A DNA stretch of 64,000 nt from Onthophagus taurus (lineage: Eukaryota; Arthropoda; Insecta; Coleoptera; Scarabaeidae): assembly GCF_036711975.1 (NCBI RefSeq), contig NC_091976.1:6510001-6574000 (forward strand), read 5' to 3'. Each line of letters begins with the position of its first letter. The first letter of the stretch is position 1. The translations under genes were made by a program, and so were the position numbers. Below are positions 11,361 to 22,388 of this stretch, in pieces. The notes under the pieces were generated by a model. It saw only the letters and a list, made by a program, of their open reading frames with translations. It searched no databases and was not told the DNA's origin.

Positions 11361-13500
11361 TTAGCACGTTAGCTGCCAAAGTGAATTTAATAGTCTAGCC
11401 AATAACGCCGTGTCCACCCATTTGGGTTGACAAAAGTTCTCACGTTTTTGCTTTTGTCCACCCATTTGGGTGGACAGTAAGGGTTTTTTAAAACTCAATT
11501 TTAAACGAAATCTACTTATTACATATTGAAATAAGTCTATAAACTTTTAAAACAGACTTCTGCAATTACTGCGTCCGCCCTCTTTGGTATAAAAATTAAT
11601 TCCGTTATAGATTACTATTATGTTTAGCAACGGTTTACAGATACCTACTTGTCTACCCAATGGAGTGGACACTTCATGTGTGCTTATTTGTCTATGACGT
11701 TTGGTCATGCTTAACCTAAAAACTTAACCTATAAAGTGTACATAAGTAGCAATAAGTAGATTGGTGAAATTTGAAACTGTGCTTCATCCTGTGTAAAAAA
11801 AATGAGCAAAAGGGTTGGGCGTGTAAAGATTCCTGATGAACCTAACGCGAAGAAACGGTTGACAGATAAAGAAGTTGAGGGGTATTGGGAAGATGATGAG
11901 ATAAGTGAAGAGGAAATATTTCAGGACTGTGGTAGCGAATATGTACAAAGTGAATCTAGCGAATCTGAAAGTACCTCAGATGCAGAAGACGATATCGATA
12001 CAGAAGAGGAAGAGGAGCAGGCACAGGTAAATGAACACACTACTTTGCCTACGAACGAAGATATAGTTGACGATTGGAAAACATGCACGTTAAATGCGAG
12101 GAATACTCCCTTTACTGGTTGCGAAAAAATTGAAGTTCCATTCAATACTTTAAATGCGCTTCCTATAGATTATTATAATCTTTTCATATCAAATGATGTG
12201 ATAGAGTTGATGGTAAATGAAACAAATAAGAATGCTGCGAAGTATTTGTCTTTAAAGCAGATTAAAAGGAGCAGTCGCATGAAAGATTGGAAAGATACCA
12301 CTTGCTCTGAAATGAGAACATTTTTAGGTATACGTTTGTGGATGGGTTGTGTTAAGATGCCTTCTCTTGAATTGTACTGGGGCGATGTTAAATTATTCAA
12401 AAATGAAATATCTTCATTTATGACTAGAAATAGGTTTCAACTAATTTAAAGACTCTGGCACTTTGGAGAAAAAGTTGAGAGTGACAGACTGTGCAAAATA
12501 AAACCGCTAGTTGACTTAATTGAAAAGAAATTTCAACAGGTTAAATCTCCAGGGGAAAACTTAGTAATAGACGAATCAATGGTGCCTTTTCGCGGTAGGC
12601 TCAATTTTAGACAGTATCTTCCTGGAAAAAGTCACAAGTATGGTATAAAAGTCACAAGTATGGTATAAAAGTCTTTAAGCTTTGTGATCAAACAGGGTAT
12701 ACATATAAAACACAAATCTATGCAGGCTAAAGAAATGAAAATTTAGATATTGGAACTGCCAGTGTTGCTACAAATGTAGTAATGTCCCTGTTAAACTCTT
12801 ACTTAGACTCCGGAAGGATAATATGCACTGATAATTTCTACACAAGTATACCGCTAATACACACACTATTGCACAGAAAAACATCGTTCGTGGGTACCTT
12901 TCGGAAAAATAGAAAGCATTTTCCTAAAGAAGTAGTTTCTGCGAAACTAAAACGTGGTGAAATAAAAGCATTACAAAATTCTAAAGGAATAATCGCCATG
13001 AAGTGGAAAGACAAGAGAGAGACTGTGTCTTCAAGATTTTCAGCAAAACCATTACCCACAGGAAAGAAAAATCGTCAAGGTGAAGAAATTGTTAAACCGG
13101 ACATGATTATACAGTATAATACGATGAAAGGTGGAATAGATATTTCTGATCAACTTTCGTCATATCACTCCGCAATAAGAAAATCCATACGATGGTATCA
13201 TAAAGTTGCTGATGATGTTATATTTGGTACTGCAGTAGTTAATGCCTATCTCATCTACGCAAAAGAAAACCTAAAAGCAAACCTTCTAAAGTTTCGTATA
13301 AAATTAATTTATTCGTTACTAAATGTTCCAGTACAAGAGGAAAGGGTCCGCACACCAAGATTAGCTAAACTCACAAACCATTATTTAGAAAAGTCGAAAG
13401 TCTGTTCTGGAAGTAAACAGAAACGGTATATAAAACAAATGTAATTACTAGTCATTATCAAATGATTTATTTCCAAATATCAGCTTTTCAAAGCTAATTT
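11361..13500 (+). mobile_element. piggyBac element B, 3'-truncated
   Basis: Left end TTAGCACGTTAGCTGCC at 11361 resembles the TTAACACGTTCGCTGCG end of piggyBac F, with the TTAA mutated to TTAG. The subterminal palindrome TGTCCACCCATTTGGGTGGA(CA) lies at ~11456, with diverged copies near 11410 and 11650. No right end is found. The element sits directly in the DD41D transposase ORF. Confidence 0.6.
11802..13444 (+). pseudogene. piggyBac transposase (family B), inactivated
   Basis: An acidic N-terminus (runs of E and D, 11880-12030) is followed by the DDE_Tnp_1_7 core with LFISNDVIELMVNETNKNA and FLGIRLWMGCVKMPSLELYW. An in-frame TAA at 12447 breaks it. The first Asp is in LVIDESMVPFRGRL (~12570). 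A 20-bp tandem duplication of GTCACAAGTATGGTATAAAA (12631-12650 and 12651-12670) causes a frameshift. The second Asp (CTDNFYTSIPL, ~12825) and the third (GIDISDQLSSYH, ~13140) are in the open 12782-13444 segment. The C-terminal Cys-rich domain is absent. Three lesions, so not functional. Confidence 0.85.
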
Positions 13501-13539
13501 TTTGAAATAAATCCATTGTTAAAGTGCAAAAACTACTTT

Positions 13540-14110
13540 TATTAATATCCACAATGGAAAGAAAGTATAAAGAAATTCAATATTATCAAATGATTTTAGG
13601 TTGCTCCGACGTAATTGCAAGTACTGTTATGAAAAAATTGCAGCGAGATTTGGAAGAAAGGAAGCGAAAAGCAAAGCAAAAAAGGTCACCACGTTTTGCA
13701 AATCATGTGACGATATGTGCTTTTAGAACGGTGTGTTGGTGGCTTCAAACAAAATAATAATGAAAGCCTGAACCAACTAATTTGGAAAATCACTCCAAAA
13801 ATACTCCCTGCCGGTTCCAAAATAGTTGAAATTGCTGCATTTGTTGCCGCTTCTACTTTCAACGAAGGGATCTCGGCTTTATTAATTTTTTTGCACGCGA
13901 TGGACATTAAACTTGGTCGAAATAGCCACGAATACGCGCGAATAGAAGATGAAAATCGCATACTCATAGCTGAGAAAAAAAGCTGAAGCTAGGACTCGAG
14001 AAGCTAGAATTCGTCTTGGGCAGGAACAAAAGGATGCTTTGGACATTGCAGCTGCAGCAGGAACATTACTTATGGAGCTGGAATCGACGATTCGATATAA
14101 GCTAAAAAAA
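13540..14110 (+). pseudogene. Mutator-like (PF20700-type) transposase C-terminal relic
   Basis: The segment 13717-13986 (LERCVGGFKQNNNESLNQLI, then VEIAAFVAASTFNEG) matches the C-terminal part of the longer copy at 30300-31694 (LLQRCLGGYSQNANECFN, IEIAAFLATAVFNDG). The AT-rich 3' sequence after the coding end also resembles that copy's 3' region. Upstream parts are frameshifted. The Glu in NNESLN corresponds to the candidate third catalytic residue. Only about one third of the protein survives. Confidence 0.6.
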
Positions 14111-14280
14111 AAATTTTTTTTCGTTTTATTCCTATTTAAAACTTTAATCGCGTTTTCTACCGTATCTGTATCCGACATCGCGAACAAATGAATTATGGAC
14201 GATCGCGAATGTTCGCTCTAAATTAAGCGCTCCTACTTATAGAGAAGAAATGAACGAGCGAACACCTGCGAATTCGTTTG
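14111..14280. other. Spacer with repeated CGAAC/GTTCG motifs
   Basis: Several CGAAC and GTTCG motifs occur in both orientations (for example around 14200-14300), as in the termini of small non-autonomous elements. No clean inverted-repeat pair or target duplication could be defined. Confidence 0.3.
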
Positions 14281-15060
14281 TCCGCTTCTGTTCGCTCTGA
14301 TTTAAATGCATCTTTAGAAGACATCCCGACTTCGCAAATCTTGCAAACCGTTACGAACTTCTCCACGAAGAAGTCGATTCCATCGCGAAAAATCTCCCAG
14401 AGGGTAAGAGCGCTTCCCTTATCCTAAATAAACCAAACCCCCCCCCATAAATCAATCTAAAAAACGCACCAGCCCCTCTATCACCATTCATCTAGGTGGT
14501 TTTTGCAACCACCTACGACTCATCGGCGACTTTACCCAATGGGTGAGGAAAGATAATTATTCCCTAACGACAAGCGGTTGCACCGTATATACCAAAAACC
14601 TCGACAACCGCGTTAAAATCATCAAAGAGCTCAAAAAATCGAACATCCACACGCACTCTCCCAGAGAGATGACATTTCTTACGAAATGTTCGATCGGTCA
14701 ACCATCCAGGCGACGAAATGTGTCCTGATGAAAGGCACCCGTTATCTCCGATTTCTTGTAACGTTCGCCAACGTTAAAAATCTCGAAACTCTTTAAACGC
14801 ATATCCCAGCCCTTTTCAATATCCGAATTCATTGGGGATATGTTAGAAACACCAAACATCTAATACAGTGTCGCCCGCCCCAAATGTGTCAAATGCACCG
14901 GTGATCATAAAATCTCTGAGTGCCAAATAACCCGCGAAAGAGGTCTCCCTATCTCATGTACCAATTGCAAAGGCAATCATACAGCCAATTCCACCGACTG
15001 CCCCAAGTACCACCAAGAAATAGCCCGACACAATGTTAAATTGTCGTCCCCTAAAAATAA
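14281..15060 (+). pseudogene. Jockey-like non-LTR retrotransposon ORF1 (gag-like) relic
   Basis: Segments match insect non-LTR ORF1 proteins: the PRE_C2HC-like stretch TTSGCTVYTKNLDNRVKIIK (~14565) and, in another frame, two CCHC knuckles, CVKCTGDHKISEC (~14885) and CTNCKGNHTANSTDC (~14960). These would bind the element's RNA. Frameshifts separate the parts. No endonuclease or reverse transcriptase follows, so it is 3'-truncated. A sister copy lies at 23132-24030. Confidence 0.68.
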
Positions 15061-15159
15061 ATGGTCCTCCTGATATATTTTATTCTATTATCTTTGAGGC
15101 ACGGTGCCTTGGGTTCGTCCCGTTTCCGTGCTCAACTGTATGCATTAAATAAACTATTT

Positions 15160-15967
15160 CAGGGAAAGCAGTCATAAGAAGATGGACAAATCTACGCGAT
15201 GCATTTTCTAAATCTAAAAAAAAGCAGCAGGATTTTAAGAAAAGCGGTTCAGCCGCACCAAACGTACAATGACTAAATGCAATTTCTAAAGAAAGTGCAC
15301 GAGTTAAGAGAAAGTGTAGACAGCTTGGGAAATACACATAACAGCGAAGATGGGCTTGCTGATAATGATGAACTTCAACCTGCTTCAGACGTGAACGATG
15401 ACTGAGAGATTTGGCAACAGAAAACGCCGCAATCCGGATGAAATTAAATTAAAAATGTTGAAGGCACTGGACCCAGATAAGCCAAATTCCCATATGTCAT
15501 TCTTTGAAGGCGTGATACATCATTTAAACAAATTTGACGATAGTGAAGTTTTGGAATTCCAAATGGGCATTCTTCGAGTAATTTCAACGATCAACGAGTA
15601 GAAAAGAACACTTCCACCACCTCCATTTCTCTACCATCCTCAACAGTATTCTCAGCCTCCTTCATTTCCCAATCCACAGCCTTTGTGCTCCAGCTATTTT
15701 AACCCATCTTCCACTTATCAGACCTCATTCTCTCAACAACATCAGTAATTTGATTCGCAAAATAATCCTATTCCCAATCCAAGCAACCAACAAAATTACA
15801 CCTTCGGAATAGAGCAATCTGTGACCCAGCGTACGCAATCAGTTACGCAATATTATCACGACTTTAACCAGTCCTCAGCAGCTATCACCTCAGATAGCTA
15901 TGCAACGGACGATCCTTCTCCAACGTTACCTGGATCTCCACAGAACACGATCGATTTTACCACTTAA
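15160..15967 (+). pseudogene. MADF/BESS Harbinger accessory protein, second exon, degraded
   Basis: After an AG acceptor at ~15159 the frame reads GKAVIRRWTNLRDAF, the second half of a MADF domain, followed by FKKSGSAAPN. Frame breaks lead to the open segment 15398-15601 (KLKMLKALDPDKPNSHMSFF, LEFQMGILRVI), a BESS-like C-terminal helix pair. A Pro/Gln/Ser-rich tail runs to TAA ~15966. The exon start within the MADF domain is the same as in the copies at 17419, 51591 and 63605. No transposase is adjacent. Confidence 0.62.
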
Positions 15968-16389
15968 ATTGAATATAATAACGCCTTTCCTTCAAATTAT
16001 TGTAATGTTATTTTATTTTTACGTACTAAAATAAATAATGTAACATATTTAATATCAATAACATTTTCTTTTCTTTATGTTGAACCAAAAGATAATAAAA
16101 TTAAGATAATTATCCACTGGAATTAAAAAAGAACTGTTAGAACTTTGCAGCTGTTCGAATGATATTAAGTTTATAGTCAAAGAATATATTATATCAATAA
16201 ATTAAAACTAATATAAACAATTAATTAATTGAAGGTGCACCCACTGCCAAGATACCCGAATAAGAAACAAAACCGTTACAATGTTTTATTTTGTTAATTC
16301 TTATAAAAAAATCATATTTTGTTTCGGTTTAGAGTTAACATACTTATTATAAACTTATTCATTGTTACAGCAAGATAAGTCACGAAACG
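15968..16389. other. AT-rich DNA without recognised gene
   Basis: Very AT-rich. Nothing coding or structured is supported. Confidence 0.4.
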
Positions 16390-16850
16390 ATGGATAAACG
16401 TTCGGAATTCATTTGCAAAGAGTTGCAAAAAAGAAAAGTGGTGCAGGACATCAACAAGCAAGCAATATATATAACAAACAATTGGAGTTTTTTAAAAAAT
16501 TGTATGTTAGTAGAGAAGTTGATGATAATTTCGAACCAACAAGGGACGATTCTTTGCAAGATGATGCAATTATCCATTTTGATGTTGAAACATCTATTGA
16601 ACCGATTCCATCAAACTCATCAACAGCCACTACATCTACGCGGCATAGTAAACGGCGTAAAATGGATAAGTTTGATGAGAGAATTTTGAAAGCCATGGAA
16701 TCTGAAAGCCCAAATCGCCATACCTCTTTTTTAACGGCATTGTACGTGCGTTAGAAGAATTTAATGAGGGTGAAATTTTACAATTTCAAATGGGAGTGTT
16801 GCAACTGATTGCAAATATCAATCAGCAGCGAAGAACCTCCCACACTCAGG
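16390..16850 (+). pseudogene. MADF/BESS protein C-terminal relic
   Basis: 16413-16754 encodes KKSGAGHQQASNIYNKQLEF, an acidic linker, and RILKAMESESPNRHTSFLTA. After a frameshift comes LEEFNEGEILQFQMGVLQLI, the BESS-like helices. It stops where the minus-strand Harbinger transposase relic begins. It is a third accessory-protein fragment in this cluster, clearly related to 15398-15601 and 17700-17880 by the shared FQMGVLQLI motif. Confidence 0.55.
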
Positions 16851-16851
16851 T

Positions 16852-17349
16852 TTATAGGATATAACCATTTCTCCCAAGTAGAAAATTATGTAACACAATG
16901 TAAGCATTTACAATAATGACAGCATATTCTGGTTGTACATTAATGGGCCGCTGAAATATGCGCCACTTATCAGTGAGAATTCCAAAGGTGCACTCGACGT
17001 ATCTTCTTGCTCTGCATAACCGATAATTAAATATTCTCTTTTCTACTGTCAGATGTGTTCCTCCATAGGGCCGCAACAAATTCTTATGAAGTTCAAAAGC
17101 TTCATCCCCAAGAAACAAGTAAGGTATGTTTTCCAACAACTGCTCCGATGCAATTTTGGAAATTTACTCTAGTTTCAAATCCAGAAGCATAGAGTTCCAC
17201 ATCTTTGGCGTTGGCGCTGGAATGCAATCCTCTTATTACGGACCAAATTGCTCTACATACATCTGTTACTATTTTACTTGCCGTTGATACTCCGATTCTA
17301 TAATTGTAGTGTAGTTCAGTAAACGTACAACCAATTGCAAGATACCTAG
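16852..17349 (-). pseudogene. Harbinger (DDE_Tnp_4) transposase, last-exon relic
   Basis: Minus strand. An acceptor (CTAG) at ~17350 leads to RYLAIGCTFTELHYNYRIGV and NFQNCIGAVVGKHTL (first catalytic region, with the usual AIDGKH Asp changed to GKH context). A gap follows, then YLFLGDEAFELHKNLLRPYG (second Asp) and RRYVECTFGILTDKWRIF (catalytic Glu). The block between the first and second Asp is deleted. It lies just upstream of, and antisense to, the MADF second exon at 17419, the interlocked layout seen in H1-H3. Confidence 0.75.
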
Positions 17350-17418
17350 AAAATAAATTTTCTATGTGTACAATTATAGACATCATTATTACAAAGATCC
17401 ATTAACTTGTTTGTTTTA

Positions 17419-18050
17419 GGTAAAGAAATTATAAGAAAATGGACGAATCTTCGTGATTCACTCATAAAATATAAGAAGAGGATCAAGGACAAGAAAAGTG
17501 GTTCAAAGGCAAGAAACATAAAAAGATATGTGTATACTGACCAACTGTAATTCTCAAACAAAATATTGGAAGAACGAGAGACTGTTGATAGCATGGAACA
17601 GAACGAAGAACCTGAAAACGAAGAAGGCAACATTGAATTGCAACTGCAAGATACTGCGCAAGTGATAGAAACAAAACCATTATCAAAAGCTGTGAAACGT
17701 CAAAAACGAAATGAAGTACGATTAAGAATTTTAAAAGCTATAGAAGGAGAGAAACTGTTCCATAAAATGGCATGCTTACAGAGTCTCATGGCTGATGTAA
17801 AAGAATTTAATGATGACGAGTTCTTGAAATTTCAAATGGGGGTTTTACAACTGATAGGTACGATGAATGAAAACAAGAAAGGAATGCATCTCCAACCACC
17901 TCAACTTTTTTCTTAACATCTCCCAACCTATCCACACCATCATTTTGTCCATCCTCAACAGCAACTTTTTTACCAATCTCAGCCATCTCAACCACCTCAA
18001 CCATCGCAACCACGTACGATTTTTTCTCGTATGGTCGAAACCATATAGTG
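17419..18050 (+). pseudogene. MADF/BESS Harbinger accessory protein, second exon relic
   Basis: An acceptor AG at 17418-17419 leads to GKEIIRKWTNLRDSLIKYKK, the MADF second half. A premature TAA occurs near 17548. The frame reopens at 17566 with an acidic linker and RLRILKAIEGEKLFHKMACL and FLKFQMGVLQLIGTMNEN (BESS-like). A stop at ~17914 precedes a Gln/Pro-rich tail that ends near 18046. The transposase exon on the other strand lies immediately upstream, within what would be this gene's intron. Confidence 0.68.
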
Positions 18051-18109
18051 TAAAAGGAGCCTTAAAGACACATTTTAAACGAGTTTTTTTTTTTGCCGCA
18101 AGTCGCTGA

Positions 18110-18410
18110 ATTGGGTCTCGAGCATTGTTGATTCCAACTGGACGGAGCAACCGCACACACAGCTCGGGTAACGATGGAGATTTTGAAACGCCAATTTCCG
18201 GGCCGTGTGATCTCCCGTTTTGGCGATTTGAACTGGCCGGCCAGATCTGATGGGCCAGACTTCTTTCTTTGGAGCTTTTTGAAATCTCGCGTTTACCGCA
18301 ACAGACCACAAACCCTGCAACTCTTGAAAGCCAACATTGAAGAAGAAATCGCCAATTTGGAGCTTCATGTTTCGCGAACAACAATTCGAAATGCCGTAAA
18401 GGAGGGTACG
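18110..18410 (+). pseudogene. DD41D mariner transposase C-terminal fragment
   Basis: Frame pieces read DGATAHTARVTMEILKRQF, the second catalytic Asp region, and then FGDLNWPARSDGPDFFLWSF with a damaged SPDLxPxD third-Asp motif. The tail RVYRNRPQTLQLLKANIEEE is typical of the same subfamily as 36270-37424. Both ends are missing. Confidence 0.65.
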
Positions 18411-18639
18411 CATATGAGCACGAACGTGACGCACAAGCATACGTTTGTGTACGTCTGTACGAGGCGGTATACTCTGTGGTTGTGCACGGAAAAGATTGCA
18501 TGTGTAATTTTATTGTCGTTCAACTTGAAGATCATAATAATAATGGAATGGTCTCAGAACTTAATGTTACTGCTCCTTGATGAATATCAAACGGGGGAGA
18601 TATTATGGAAAGCAAGGCACCCGTTGTTTTACAATACAA
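18411..18639 (+). pseudogene. Harbinger 5' end with MADF first-exon start, cut by piggyBac C
   Basis: The ATG at 18543 opens MEWSQNLMLLLLDEYQTGEI followed by LWKARHPLFYN, the N-terminal half of a MADF domain. The reading frame is interrupted at 18640 by a piggyBac TTAA end. GC-richer ACGxxCGTACG-like sequence just upstream resembles the terminal regions of Harbinger elements. The continuation is not found after the piggyBac. Confidence 0.55.
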
Positions 18640-18655
18640 TTAACCCTTTCACTAC

Positions 18656-18771
18656 TACGGGTGACTATAGTCACCCGCCACAAAACGACACCCGCACACG
18701 ACGGGTGACTATAGTCACCGGTCACAAGATGCCACCTATACACGACGGGTGACTATAGTCACCCGCTCCAA
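18656..18771. repeat. Three copies of a ~20-bp palindrome at the piggyBac C1 end
   Basis: The perfect palindrome CGGGTGACTATAGTCACCCG, or a one-base variant, occurs three times between 18658 and 18767, spaced roughly 45 bp apart. It is likely a transposase-binding site array, by analogy with the subterminal repeats of piggyBac. Confidence 0.75.
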
Positions 18772-19136
18772 AAATGGAACCAAATGTTAAGATAAATGGT
18801 ATCGCTTCGTGTATTTCTGTTCGCAAACAATTGCAAGCGCTATTGCAGCGTTCGATTTTTTTCGACGTTGTTTTGTCATCGACCTGTGGGCCTCAAATGT
18901 ATAATTATACTCAGTTAGTCGTAAGTCGAATGTATCAGAGGATAGAAACCAGACGTATCAGTGACAAAATTGCAGTAAATTTATATAAATATAGTGAATT
19001 GTGATATAATTATATTAAAATTATATAAATAATATATCAGACGTACAGCAAGACAAAGGTATAACTGATTATTTTTCTAACTTTTATATTTTTCTGCAAT
19101 TGCAATAAATTTTTAAATATTTGACCGTTCCAGAAA

Positions 19137-19919
19137 ATGATTAGAAACAATAAAAATCAATATAATAAAAGAAAGCGACATAATGAGTCGCAATCGGAAG
19201 ATGATATTATTACTTCGTACAAAAGAACTCGAAAGAGTTTATTGAGCACCTCAGAATCCGAAGAACAAAATTCGACAAAATCGGAAAAAAATATATTCGA
19301 TATTGCATGGACTACCGAACCGGCGCGACCCAAACTTCATCAATTTTCGAAACGAAATTCCGGAATAAGAGTACCAATTAGCCACTCCACATCAATTCTT
19401 GACTACTTCCAGTTATTTTTCTCCGAGAGCTTTGTGGAATTTATCGTCAAAACAACAAACGATTATGAGGAATGCATAAATAATAATAACGCTCCGAGTC
19501 CTTCACGAGGGACTTCTCTTGCTGAAATGTATCGTTTCCTCTGTATAAAGATGTTGATGTCGCGGAATAAAAAACTATCTCATTCTGAGTATTGGGCAAA
19601 CGATGAGCTTTTGAGAAGCAGAATTTTTGGTGAAATAATGTCAAGGGACCGATTTTTATATTTACTAAAAATATTACATTTTAATTCCAATGATACGCAA
19701 GCAAATGTTGATAGATTATATAAAATTCGGGAAATTTGTGATATGCTTAGAGAAAGCTTCAAGAATGCGTTGTATCCCTTCCAAGATTTATGCATTGATG
19801 AAAGTTTGTTGTTATATAAGGGCAGATTGTCCTTCAAACAGTGTATTCCATCAAAGAGGAACAGATTTGGTATTAAGTCCTTTGTGTTATGTGATAAGGA
19901 AAAAATAGATTTTTACTGA
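19137..19919 (+). pseudogene. piggyBac transposase C1, C-terminally truncated
   Basis: Basic and Ser-rich N-terminus, then the DDE_Tnp_1_7 core: LFFSESFVEFIVKTTNDYEE, FLCIKMLMSRNKKLSHSEYW, RDRFLYLLKILHF, and the first catalytic Asp in LCIDESLLLYKGRL (~19797). The ORF ends at 19919, soon after KSFVLCDKEK, where family C2 sequence begins. Second and third Asp and Cys domain are absent. Closest relative in the window is piggyBac D. Confidence 0.82.
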
Positions 19920-19921
19920 TA

Positions 19922-21011
19922 ATGAGATGTTTGCATTTTTCATCTGATGACAAAAATAACAAAGACCGTTTAGCAAGAATACGGCCCGTTATGGACCACT
20001 TCAATACTAAAATGCAGTCTGTTTACAACCCTGGAAAAGAACTTTCCTTGGACGAATCAATGGTATTATGGAGAGGACGATTAGCTTTCCGGCAATATAT
20101 AAAAAATAAGAAACATAAGTACGGCGTGAAACTTTATATGTTGACGGAACCCAATGGACTGGTACAAAAGTTTACAATTTACCATGGCTCAACGGATGTG
20201 TTGGGTGGAGCTGGACATACATCAAAGGTTGTTCAATACTTATTACAAGATAGACTGCATCAGGGACATTCTGTTTATATGGATCGGTATTACAATATCT
20301 ACGAATTAGCCTCATACCTTCTCCAAAATAAAACACTGTACTGGAACCCTAAATATAAGAAGAAAAAACAACCCACGAGCCATCCAAGAAGCAAAACTAA
20401 AACCAGGGGATAACAAGTCCTTATTCTATAATGGAGTGCACATTGGTAAATGGAGATCCAAACGCGACGTCCTGTATATAACGACTGAATATGGAAATAA
20501 CATGGCTGAATCCAGAAATAAAAGAGGGCAAGTAACACTAAAACCTCTTGCAATTATCAAATACAATAAATACATGTCAGGCATTGATCAGCATGATCAA
20601 ATGCTGTCGTATTACCCCTGTGTCCGGAAAACAATGCGCTGGTACAAAAAAATCTTTATTCATGTATTACAAATGAGTGTAATAAATTCTTACATTCTGT
20701 ACAAAAAATATTCAGGAAATAGAAGTAAGAGTATTTATGAGTACCGATTGGCACTTTTGGAATCACTTTTACCGAAAGTTGTACCGAAAGTTACTGTGAC
20801 CCTGCAAAAATTACGAAAAATAGAGAAAACTACTGAAGAAGTATATCAAACACCTGATCAAACAACTAAGAAGATGAAAAGAGTAGTAAGAAAGGAGTGT
20901 AAAGTTTGTAGAAGTAACAAGAAGAGGTCTGCAACTATGTACATTTGTAATTCCTGTGAAGGTTCACCTGGTTTTTGCGTTGAATGTTTTTTTATTTATC
21001 ATAAGCAATAA
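19922..21011 (+). pseudogene. piggyBac transposase C2, N-terminally truncated and frameshifted
   Basis: Begins mid-core with RCLHFSSDDKNNKDRLARIR, then its own first Asp in LSLDESMVLWRGRL (~20055), the same domain already encoded by C1 upstream. The second Asp is in YMDRYYNIYELASYL (~20280). A frameshift near 20330-20440 leads to the open segment with GIDQHDQMLSYY (third Asp, ~20585) and the C-terminal Cys domain CKVCRSNKKRSATMYICNSC (~20900). The stop is at 21009. It lacks ~200 N-terminal residues. Confidence 0.82.
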
Positions 21012-21249
21012 ATTATAGAACTTACACCTATAGATGTAATCGGCACTGGCAACGTCATTTTCGTTAGAAGTGCCGGGTGCACCTATAGGTGTTTTTATAG
21101 TGAATAATAATAATCATAATTGTGTTAACAATTTAAATAAATTATATCTATAAATATATTTTGTTTGTAAATGGCTCATACAAGATTTTTTTTAAGCCGG
21201 CACCGCTATTCCAGCACTAACTTACGCCGTGGCAGCGAATGTGTTAATG

Positions 21250-22208
21250 AACGATTCATGAACATCCAATTAGTCGAAAATATTTAAGAGAACTTGTAAA
21301 TAAGTTTTTGGAAACCGACCGCAACAGAACCTGTCGTCGTTCGATTTCTGAAGACACACAAGTGTAGATATCAACAAAAGTAGTTAATGCGTCCATGATG
21401 TCGTCTGCTGCTATCGCATCACCGTGTGATGTGAGTCCAACAACGGCAAGGAAATATTTAAAGAAGAATAAATATTATCTATATAAAATTAAAATGCTTT
21501 ATGAATTGACAGAAGATGACCCTGATAGAAGAACAGAATTTTGTGAGCTAATGACAAATTTAGTTGAACGAAATCCGTCATACTTGAAACATATTTGTTT
21601 CAGTGATGAATGTACCCTTCTTTTTGGATGGAAAATTGCATCGGCAAAATGTACGTTACTGGAGTGATGTTAATCCACATGAATATCGCGAAGTTAACAC
21701 TCAATTTCCCAAGAAAATAAATGTTTGGGCAGGTATATTGGGACATCACATCGTGGGACCAATATTCCTAACCGAAAATTTGACCGTAGCATTGTATTTA
21801 AGATTATTAGAAGAAGATATTAATCCAAGACTTTTTTGCAAGTTGTACAACAGAATCGTAACGACTTTGAAATGGAATTAGTGTTTTATCAAAACGGAGC
21901 ACCGTCACATTATGCGGCAATACGAAATTTTGATAATAAATACGAAGATAATTGTACGAAATTATCTTGATACAAATTTTAATGGACGGTGGATCGGTCG
22001 ACGTGGGCCGATTGAATGGCCAGCAAGGTCACCAGATCTGACACCTTTAGATTTCTTTTTATGGGGTTATTTAAAATTCAAGGTATATGTAATTCCGTTG
22101 GACAGTATTGAGAATTTAAAACAAAAAATTATTGACGTCTACCAAAATATTAATCATCACATGTTAAGCCGTGTGAGAGAGGAAACACTACAAAGATGTT
22201 GGCTATGA
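21250..22208 (+). pseudogene. Tc1/mariner (DD41D-like) transposase relic
   Basis: Pieces in several frames: SPTTARKYLKKNKYYLYKIK (HTH), CFSDECTLLF (first Asp, ~21605), RYWSDVNPHEYREV, NVWAGILGHHIVGPIFL, then YQNGAPSHY (~21890), where the usual second Asp is Asn. Further on are GPIEWPARSPDLTPLDFFLW (third Asp, ~22030) and GYLKFKVYVIPLDSIENLK. Loss of the second Asp plus frameshifts make it inactive. It abuts the piggyBac C2 end directly. Confidence 0.72.
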
Positions 22209-22287
22209 TGGCTTCCATGCTCATCGTTGAGAGTGATGAAAAATTAAAAATCAGGTTAACGATGATATAATTTTATTATTCGCAATT

Positions 22288-22333
22288 GGTGCTACAATGT
22301 TTCGACAACTTTGCTGTCTTCTTCAGGCACGAC
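22288..22333 (-). ncRNA. Hammerhead-ribozyme-like motif (minus strand)
   Basis: Read on the minus strand the order is GTGC, CTGAAGA (CUGANGA core, 22326-22320), a GACA/TGTC hairpin with a 7-base loop, GAAAC (22303-22299), ATT, GTA and GCAC. GTGC and GCAC would form stem I. GAAAC-ATT-GTA would form a minimal two-pair stem III ending in a GUH cleavage triplet. One extra A lies between CTGAAGA and stem II. Type I hammerheads with tiny stem III are known from Penelope-like retroelements. Activity is inferred only. Confidence 0.4.
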
Positions 22334-22388
22334 GTCAGATATGTGAGGACCTTGTGAGATTTATAATGTGTTTTTCAGGTTAGATTGA

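Larger units (their letters stand above)
18640..21247 (+). mobile_element. Composite of two piggyBac elements (C1 + C2)
   Basis: Left end TTAACCCTTTCACTACTACGG (TTAA at 18640-18643) belongs to the CCCTTTC family. The right end, GTGGCAGCGAATGTG then TTAA (21244-21247), belongs to the CACRTTCGCTGCC family, like piggyBac F and B. Inside, a C1-type transposase stops at ~19919 and a C2-type transposase starts within a homologous position at ~19922. So the unit is a junction of two different families, not a single element. Confidence 0.72.

Noticed and set aside
12631-12670. A 20-bp tandem duplication in the piggyBac B core as a possible programmed feature
   Set aside because: It shifts the frame of an already broken transposase and looks like a simple replication slip.
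17845-18501. Minus-strand 218-codon open frame
   Set aside because: It is the reverse strand of the Gln/Pro-rich MADF tail and a mariner fragment; no independent evidence of coding.
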